This document shows positions 9,894 to 19,600 of a stretch of DNA of 64,000 nt, one piece after another. The DNA lies in assembly GCF_900497805.2 (NCBI RefSeq), contig NW_020954626.1, forward strand, positions 2,592,419 to 2,656,418, read 5' to 3'. The stretch comes from Vombatus ursinus (taxonomy: Eukaryota; Chordata; Mammalia; Diprotodontia; Vombatidae). Position 1 is the stretch's first letter, and the number at the start of each line of letters is the position of its first letter. A program made the position numbers and the translations under genes. The notes below the pieces were generated by a model. The model saw nothing but the letters and a program-made list of their open reading frames with translations. It was not told where the DNA came from and did no database searches.

Positions 9894-12800
9894 GTAAGAG
9901 TACGACCACTTTGGCTCATGCAATTATGATTATTTCTATTCAGATAAGAGGCAACCATGGCATAGTAAATAAAGAGCCAGCCTCCACACTGTACAGAGAA
10001 GGTAAGGTCTGCAAGCTTGCTGCAATGATCACTAGTCAACCATTCAATGACCAGCACTTGGCCTGATGACCTGTAGCTATTGTAGACAGTGGTTTTTTTT
10101 AGAGGAAAGAAAGCATGAGTTTTTGTTTTGTTTTGTTTTGTTTTCTCAGTGGATGCCAAGGTCATCCACCGCATCTCAGACCATTGCCAGCCACCCTGAC
10201 TTTTGTCTAACTACTGGACTTTGATGATTGTGAAAGAGAGAGTGAGGCTGACAATTTTCTGCAGCTCTGTCTCACTTAAATTCAATTCACAAGCAAGACA
10301 TTGTCCATGATGTTATCCTTCTTCAAAATGAAGGATTAATAACAAATTTTTTTGTTCAGTCTATGTGTTAGTATTTTGGCTTGTCTATGTCCATTTGATG
10401 CAGAAAGTTTTACTGGCATGAGAGTTTGGGGAGCAAAACAGAGCTGAGAAAACTTAGGTTCAAGGCGGATACGTACTGGCCGTGTAACCCTGGACAAGTC
10501 ACCTAACCTCTCAGAGTTCTAGGAAACTCTCTTAGACGATAAATGGTGAGGAAGGTTCCAACCTGTATTGATAGAAAGAACTTCCTCTTCCCTCACTTCC
10601 CTGTATCAATAAAATCGCAGGTCCAATCCCTATCACCTGTATTTGAAAACTAGAGTTTTATAATTATAACCCACATAAATATCCTCCTAACCAACCTGTA
10701 AAGTAGGTAGTACAAGTACATTATTGCCATTTTACAGATGAAGAAACTGAGACCCAGAGAAATAAAGTGTATTGTCCAAGGTCACACAACTACTAAGGGA
10801 TAGAGCCAGAATTTGAATCCAGGTCCCCTAAATCCAAGTCTGGTGCTATTTTTTTTCTTTACAATACCACAATAACTACAAATGCAGTCTGAGCAGGAAA
10901 ATCTGCCCTAAACATAAGATCATGTGATTTAATCAGCAAGTCAAGTCAACAAGCATTTATTTATTAAGGGCCTACTTTGTGCCAGGCACTAGGCTAAGCG
11001 CAGGGTATACAAAGAAAGGTTAAAAACGGTCTTTGCTCTCAAGGAGCTCAGAATCTAATGGAGAATTCAACATGTAAACAAGTATGGACAAACAGGATAG
11101 AGTCAGGTTAAATTGGAGGAAATCTTGGAGGAAAGGAATGTGGAATTTTATTTGAGATTTGAAGGAAGCCAAAAGGGCATCCAGGTGGAGCAGTGGTTAG
11201 CACGCTGGGCCTGGAGTCAGAAAGACTCATCTTCTGGCCTCAGACACTTCCTAGCTGTGTGACCCTGGGCAAGTCACTTCACCCTGTTTGCCTCAGTTTC
11301 CTCATCTGTAAAATGAGCTGGAGAAGGAAATACAAACTACTCCAGTATCTTTGCCAAGAAAACCCTAAATGGGATCATGAAAAGTTGGACACGACTGAAA
11401 CAACTGAACAAAAGAAAAGGTCAGTTAGGTATTATCCCCATCTTGCAGATGAGAAAAAAACTGCTTATCTGAATTTCCTGCCTAGTTCAGAAGAACAGAT
11501 TAGAAGAGATGGGATACTAGACATAGATAGAGGAAGAGAAAAAATGATAGTTGATAGTAAAGAAGAAAACATTCTTTTTTTTTTTTACTTGCATCATAGA
11601 AGAGAGTTTAGAGTTGTTTTTATAGAGCCAATCTAAGGAAAAATGGGGAATTAGGAGAAATGTGTCATTATCTAATTTCTTATGCTTCCTTTATTACTAT
11701 CATGGTCTCTGTCTCTACTCCATCTTCTACAAGAAGGAAACATTTCTATAAAAAAGCATAGCCACCTAGGCCCTCTTGTGTAGGAGTGTGAAGCCCTATA
11801 ATGTCTCAAGTAACTTGAATTATAGCACGGTACAATACTTGATGCTAATAATGGTAGCCCTGAGTCATCATGGGAAGGTTACATTATGTGCAATATACTC
11901 GGTTTTGGAAGGCAGAGAAGTATGTAACCCATTTTAGAAAGATTTCCATCTAAAATACCTTAAAAAGTAAGGTTTACAGGGCAGATAGGTGGCGCAGTGG
12001 ACAGAGCACCGGCCCTGAAGTCAGGAGGACCTGAGTTCAAATCCAGCCTCAGACCAAACACTTGACACTTACTAGCTGTATGACCCTGGGCAAGTCACTT
12101 AACCCCAATTGCCAAAAAAAAAAAAAAGTAAGATTTAGGAGGATAAAGTATTCCTTTGAAAAGGATGAAGCAATACACAAATATGGAATTTTGGAGACGC
12201 AGTGTGGTACAGTGGTAGAGTAGTGGGTTTGAAGTTAGAGGACCTGTATTCAAATCCCAACTTACAACTTACTACCTGGGTGGCCTTAGGAAAATCACTT
12301 AACCTTTGGTGGCTTCTGTTTCCTCATGTATAAAAAAAGGTATTGGACTAGTTGGCCTCCATGTTCTCTTATAGCTCTGTATCTGATCTTAGGAGTCCTG
12401 GCTTTGCCATTTGCTAGCCATGTGACCTTGGGCAGGAGGGAGGGAAGGAAGGAAAGAATGAGGGAAGGAAGGAAGGAAAGAAGGAATGAATGAAGGGAGG
12501 AGGGAGGGAGGAGGGAAGAAAGGAAGGAAAGAAGGAAATAAGCATTGACATAGCACCTATCATGTACCAGACACTGTGCTAAGCACTTTACAAATATTAT
12601 CTATGTGATCTTCACAACAACCCTGGGAGGTAGAGGCCATTATTATACCCATTTTACAGGTGAGAAAACTGAGGCATGGAAGAATTAAGTGACCTGTCCA
12701 GGTTTACCCAGCTAGTCAGTGAAAGAGCCAAGATACAAATCCTGTCCTTCTGACCTCAAGGCCAGTGCTCTTTTCTGCTGTACACCATTGCTCCTTAAAA

Positions 12801-15800
12801 ACAGATTTCGAAAATTTGATCCTTTACCTAAGTCCTATGTCAGAGTTTCTCATCATGACAAGAATGTGGCCCAGAGTTTTTAAAGGTATAGGGAAAGTAG
12901 CTGCTGGAAGGGTCTCCTTTAAGAGACAGAATGAAGGATGGAACATGGAAGCAGGAAGACCTGGGTTCTGACCCCACCTCAAACACTTAGTAACTGTGTA
13001 ACCCTGAGCAAGTCACTGAGACTTTTTGGGGCTCAGTTTCCTCACCTATAAAATGAAGGGGTCAGACTCATTAACATCTCAGGATCCTTCTAGGTCTACA
13101 TCTATAATCCAATGAGAAAAAGTTTCCCAACATCCTTTTACTGAATAAAATGAAAGCTGTGTCCATGACAATAATGTCTCTCACTCTCTTTCTTTCTCTG
13201 TTTCTCTCTAGGTGCCAAAGGGGACCAAGGTCCCCCAGGCCTCCCTGGCCCTCCTGGACCCCCTGGCCCTCAAGGTCCACCTGGCCCACCTGGAAGCAGA
13301 AAAGCCAAAGCCCAGCGCCAGGCAAATATGTTTAACAGCCAATGCACAGGTCATTACAGCCCCTGGCTTCATCTCTATCTCTTGAGACTTTAGTACCTTT
13401 TAATTACATATGCATTATTAACCCCGTTTTGCAGATGAGAAAACTGAGGTACACAAGGGTTAAGTGACTTGCCCAGGCTTGCCCAGATTGTTAATGAAAG
13501 AGCCAAGACACAAACCTATGTCTTCTCACCCTGAACTCAGTTCTCTTTCTGCAGCACCACCCTGTTCTTTGATGAGCTATAGCAGTAGTTGGAGGACTAC
13601 CAGACATCCTTGAGAATAGATTCCCCCCACATTACCCCCCCAAAATACTATTTAATGACTAGTAAATATTAATTTAGCTAAAGTCAAATTGAAAAGGTGG
13701 CTTCTCCCCCATAAACAAGGATATTCATCAGAGACTGAAGTGTGAATAGCCAGGAACAAATCACAATTCAATTCAAATTTGCACCTAAGCCCTCTTCCTC
13801 TTTCCCTGGCAGCCATACTCCATCCTTCAGATTCCTTCTTTCTCTGCCCAAATACACCTCTCCCCCTCTCCCTCAAACCCATCTATATCTCTCTGTTTAT
13901 GTATCCTTTAGAAACTTGGTGCTTTCAAAGGAAGGAAAGGGCCGGACAATAGGACTGGCTGGATCTGTTATCTCTTGTCTGCATGTACTATTGTTAACAA
14001 AGATATTAGTGCTAGAGATAGCTAAGTCTATATTTAGAGATGGAAGACCATTAACATCAAGATTATACTCAAACTCACTCAGATCAAGGGGAGGGTTTTG
14101 TTGGCCAATTTGAAAATCAAGAGTTTTTTTTTAATTAATTAGGAAGAAAGAGGCTACTTTGATTTAAAAAAAAAAGACTCTTAGGGAAGATAAGATTTTC
14201 TACATGAGATAATGTAGAAATAGTTGCCTCAACCCTATCTCCCACATGCTAGGGCCCAAGCTGGGTGGATGAAAGCCTATTAGTGTGTGTGTGCATTGAA
14301 TATTCTATGGGATGCCTAAAAAAGGACCTCTTAGGTCAACATACTGAAAATACAAAGATCCTAGAAACAGAATCCTATGGTTGGATCCCAGACAGACCCA
14401 TGGAATGTCTGGTCTCTTCCTTTGCCTCCATATTTCAGCTGATTTCAGAATCTACCTATGGAGTTATCTTCCTTTTGACCCAGTGTGCAATTTGTGTACT
14501 CAGAGAGCTACACCTCCCTCTTCTTTCTAGAAGACACATTAAGGCAACACTCAGCTTTTGGTAAATGTATGTTTTAAAAGATGCCCTCGCCTTAGTGAAG
14601 CTGGATTACAATTCTTATCACCAGTTGGGAATTCTTCTCTCTCACTGCATAACTACACCTTTTCTGATATTCAGTTATCATCTTCTCCATTAACATCGGT
14701 CCCCTTTGTCAAGGCTTCTTTCAGAGAATGAACTACAGCAATCAGCTCTGGGTGAATGAGAGGGACTTTGCCAAAGCATTCATGGAGTTTCAATTTGCCA
14801 AATGCATTGCTAGCCAGTGACAGTTGGTTCCTGGAGAAGCTCTTTATGCCACTTAGCATATTGACAAAGAAGCAGGGTCAGTTGTGTCAGCCCAAGTATT
14901 GGGGGGGGGGGGNNNNNNNNNNAGAAAAGAAGAGAGAATGATGTGGAGGAAAGTAGGTATAGCAACTAGGACCTGGGCAGGGTGATATAAATGGATGGAG
15001 TGAACCTCAAAGGAACAGTTGCTGAGTAATGTTGGTCTGGAATTGGTAGTGAGGAGCAAGAAGTATGCCTCCTCCTCCTGGGCAAGTTGGGGACATGAGG
15101 GAAAATACATCCAATACTGGAGAGAACACAAGTGGATTTTACCCAGTCTGCCCTGACTTACTGGGTCCTTGTGCCACTAGAGCCCACTGCTGTAATCTGG
15201 TAGAAATCAGGCTATGGCTCTACCTGACCCCAAAAATTTCACTAGAAATTCAAGAAAGTCTCCCAGGGCAAGAACGGGGTCATCAAACAGTCACTATTGG
15301 TTCAACTCAAAATTAAGCCTGACTTGGGCTCAAAGAGCTCTTGCGCTGACTTTTCAGTACCAGAGGCAGTCTGCTGTTGGCCTGGGCAGCTGAGAAACAG
15401 GCAGGCAGACAAACAGAAACAGAGAGAGACAGAGATATAAAGACAGACAGAGAGAGACAAAGACAGAGAGAGATAGAGAGACAGACAGAGAAAGAGAGAG
15501 GCAGAGAGACAGAAGGGCAGAGGCTCAAAGGGCAAAATAATAGACATTTACATGATGATTTAAAATTTGCAAAATACTTTATATGCGCTAGCCCATTTGA
15601 GTATCACAACAATCCTACGAGATAGGTAGCATGGGCATTATTTATTATCCCTATTTTCAGAATGAGGAAACTGTGACTCAGGTAAGTCAAATAACCTGCC
15701 CGTTGTCACACAGAGAGTCAGTGTCAGAGGAAGATTCAAACCTGACTTCAAGATCAGCTCCCTAATGCTTCATAAAAAGTGAATCCTTCATGTCCCCCTG

Positions 15801-16304
15801 GAATGGAGGCAGCTAGATTAGAAGTGGGTCCTTGTGCTTGGCACATAGTAGTTAATACATATTGATTGATTGATTGATTGAGGGGAGATTCCACACACAC
15901 ACGCACGCACACACCCCTCTTTTGGATATCTTTGGAATATAGCCTTGTGCACAGGGAGGAGGATGTCAGTGATGACCCAGCGAAAGACACCAAGGGGTGG
16001 TCAGACAGGTGGGAGGAGCACCAGGAAAGTAGCATCGTCAACACCCAAGAAATCACTAGTTCCTAGGAGGAAGGCATGGTTGACATGGTCAAATGATGCA
16101 AAGAAGTCAAGAAGGATGAGGAATCATCAAGTCACAGAAATACAGAGCTGGAAGGGACCTCAGAGAGCATCTCATATAGCTTCTTTGTGTTACAGATAAG
16201 GAAACTGAGCCCCAGAGAAGAGGGTGGTCAAAAGAGAGAAAGATGGAGCACCTAGAATATTAGGAATGGGGCTGCTATTTCAATGGCATTTCTCTTCCTG
16301 CTGC

Positions 16305-16335
<31 letters not shown>

Positions 16336-16599
16336 AATACTGACCCAATAGCCTTTCCTGACTCCTTATCATTCTGTGTTATTATTCCAACAAGGGCTGC
16401 TGCATATGGGACTGTGGGAGAGCCCTAAGGGTGGAGGAGAGCTCCGTTGCAGACAAGTATCTCTGGAGGAGACTAGTCCCTTCAAGAAGTCATGGTGGTA
16501 ATCCTACTACACACGTAGTAATTAGTTGAGCCAGAATTCAAACCTAGGCCCTTTATAAAGTCCATAAAACGTGTGGAAAAAAAAAAGAAGAACTCATAG

Positions 16600-16640
<41 letters not shown>

Positions 16641-16641
16641 T

Positions 16642-16673
<32 letters not shown>

Positions 16674-19600
16674 GGATGGATGGATGTTGTTTTATTTTGT
16701 TTTGTTTTGAGGAAACCATATTCTGAAGTGCGATTGACCAAGTTTATTAAATACCTACTGCATATGGGTCACTCTGCTTTAGGATGCAGGGGTAACGATG
16801 AAGTGTAAGATATATGTAATTCTTGTTCTCAAGGAGCGTCCAGTCCTGTTGGAGAAAGAAGACACACCATGAGCATATCAATTTATTCATCTTAATGTTG
16901 TTAGTTAAGGGCCTGATGAGTGGCAGAGGCAATCAGAGATCCAGAGCTAAAAGGGACCTTAATGATCCCTCAATTTAACCCCGAATTTTACAGATGAGGA
17001 GCCTGAGTTCCAGACAGATCACGTGACTTGCCCAGGGTCTTCCTGACTCCAAGTCCAGCCCTCTCTCAATGATACCGCCATAGAAAAAGACTCCAGAGGT
17101 AGAAGAAGTCACCTTGGGCTTCACAAAAGCATCCCTTTCATGCACCACCTTCTTGCTACGATATCTTTCAAGGATTCATTCTCAGCTTCAAAACAGTTGG
17201 TTTCCAAATCCATGGGAAGGCTGTATATGGGAATGAGCCCTGGGTTTGGAGTCAGAGATCGGGTTTCCTATCCCATCCGTCCCTCATGCTTACTAGGGGT
17301 TTGACCATGGACAAATCATAACATCAGAGAATTAGAGCTGAAAGGAACCTCAAAGACCATCTAGTTCAATTCCCGCACTTCCTAGATGAGGAACTGAACT
17401 CCAAAGAGGTAAAATGACTTCCCAAGACTTATTTAGCTGCAAAGCATCGGAGGCAAGATTTGAACTTCTTTTCTCTAAGTCCAGTACCAAATCCATTACA
17501 CCAGAGGTGTCAACCTCTGTACCTCAATCCTCCTGCAAAATCCTGAATGCAGCCACATAAGATTAAAATGTAATTGAAAAATATTTAACAAAATAAATCA
17601 AAAATATAATACAACATAGTTAACGTTAATTTGTGACTTTATAAGTCACGACGCAGCTTGCAGGGTTCCTTATGTTCGGGTTAGTGGCCTTTTCTAAATG
17701 AGTTTGACACGACTACAACATCTTGCCATCTTGCTTCTGTACACAAAACCTCTTTGAGCCTCAGTTTCCTCATTTGTGAAATGGTGATATTGATGTTTGC
17801 GCTATCTACATTATAGGGTTGTCATGAGGGAGAGAAATTTGCCAATCTTAAAGCACTGGGCAATCTTCTCAAATTTATACAAAGTGATTTCAGAACGTTT
17901 CTTTTGCTGCTCAATGATACCCTCTGGTGTTCGTTTTATGATTTCAGCCCTTAACTGAATTGCTCAGACTTCCACTTCTCCAGCTAAATAAGCTGTTAAC
18001 TGTAACTCACCTTCATCAACACCATTTAGATATGAATTCCTCCAGGAATGCAGAAAGAGTGGGTCAGACAGCCCCTAGATTCTAAAAAAGGGGAAGAGAA
18101 TAAGCATTTAAATAGCACCTACTATGTGCTAGGCCCGGCGCTAAGTGCTTAACACACATTATCTCATTTGAACCTCTCAACAACCCTGGGAGGTAGGTGC
18201 TATAATATTATTCCCATTTTATAGCTGAGAAAACTGAGGCAAATAGAAGTTAAGTGAGTTGCCCAAGGTCACGCATCTAGTTAGTATCTGAGGTTGGATT
18301 TGAACAGAGGTCTTCCTGACTCTGGGCCCTGCACTCGATCCACGCTACTGCCAGCTGCCTCTTCTCTTATTAAATCGCTCTCAGTGTCTTCCATGATAGT
18401 GATCTGTCAAAGAGGCAGCAAGGCATGGTTGCTAGAGAACTACCTTTGGAGTCATGAAGACTCGGGTTCAATGCTCATCTATGACAGACCCAGTAGCTGC
18501 GTGACCTTAAGCAAGTCACTTCTAAATCCTCCTAGATTACAACCAGCATAGCAGATGCTGATCTGGGTTGGGAGAGGGAGTCCCTTCACCAATGAAATCA
18601 GAGGTCTGGATTTTTTTTTTTAAGATTTGGTGTTGCTGTTCAGTTGTGTCCAATTCTTCATGAGTCCATGGATCATGCTGTTCATGAGGTTTTCTTGGAA
18701 TTGTTTACCATTTCCTTCTCCAGTGGATTAAGGCAAACAAAAGGTGAAATGGCTTGCCTAGGGTCACACAGCTGGTAAAGGTCTGAGGCTGAATTTGAAC
18801 TTGAGCCTTTCTGACTCCAGGCCAAGTGCTCTGTCCATTGAGCCGCCTAGCTGCCTCTTTAGCAGAATGGAGTGGTGGAAAAAGCATTGGGTTGAGTCTA
18901 GCTCTGTTTCTGCTGCTACCTTGGTGTTAAAGTCACCTAACTCCTTTGAGATTGCTTCTTTATATCCATATCAATATTTTCTTATAAATATGTCACAATA
19001 ATAACAACACTTTAAGATTACGGAGTGCAAGAGTTCTATGAACAGAGAAGGATCAGGGCATATTTTAACGAGACCTGGATTTGGAGTCAGAGAATTGGGG
19101 TTTGAGCCCTGTCTGTGCCCCAAGTCACTATGTCATCTTGAGTGAATTATTTAACTTCTTTTGTCCTCATTTTCCTCATCTGTAAAAGGAGAGATTTGGG
19201 CCGGATGATCCCTACGGTTCCTTTCAGATCTAGAGTGATGATCCTTAACCATTCCCTTCCCCTGTCAATCTCCTTAGCAGTGTCTCAGGCACCATACCTA
19301 GAGGAAGAAAAACTGAGTACTGAAATGAAGGCCTAATGTCATCCTGGGGCTTCAGACAACAGGAATGGCACAGAGCTAAGTGCATGACCCTAAGGAGTGA
19401 TCTTCTCTGGGTGTGCCTTGTCTTCCGTCATTCAGGGATTGTGTCTCCTAAATCATGTGTCACCATTTACCAAGCTTTGACCTTTCACTGTAATGCTTGT
19501 GATTTGTGATGTTACAAAATAATGGAGAATAGAATCTTCTAGTATTCAAAATATGTGCAATTACAAAAATATTTAAAGCATCCTTCATTATATTCCCACA

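Larger units (their letters stand above)
9894..13211 (+). other. GLDN intron between the two collagen exons
   Basis: No further exon is seen. Contents: SINEs and an L2 tail listed separately. 9894-10420 and 11430-11975 hold nothing I recognise. Confidence 0.6.

Noticed and set aside
9894-10066. Extension of the collagen exon frame past 9893
   Set aside because: A strong donor (cag|gtaagag) and loss of Gly-X-Y periodicity show it is intron.
12433-12539. Regularly spaced repeat resembling an array
   Set aside because: A simple GGAAGGAA microsatellite without spacers; not a CRISPR array.
14725-14815. Plus-strand '[15 protein letters not shown]' after a possible AG, vaguely like gliomedin 'DDRIWVTEHF'
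   Set aside because: Similarity limited to a few residues; the frame soon stops, there is no matching downstream motif and no suitable donor.
14671-14859. Minus-strand 62-codon frame ([20 protein letters not shown]...)
   Set aside because: It looks more protein-like than its neighbours and could be a processed-pseudogene scrap, but I cannot name a parent gene. It adjoins the gap, and it is not a gliomedin exon on either strand.
15313-15547. Leu/Ser/Cys-rich minus-strand frames
   Set aside because: Artefact of the (CAGA)n/(GA)n repeat.
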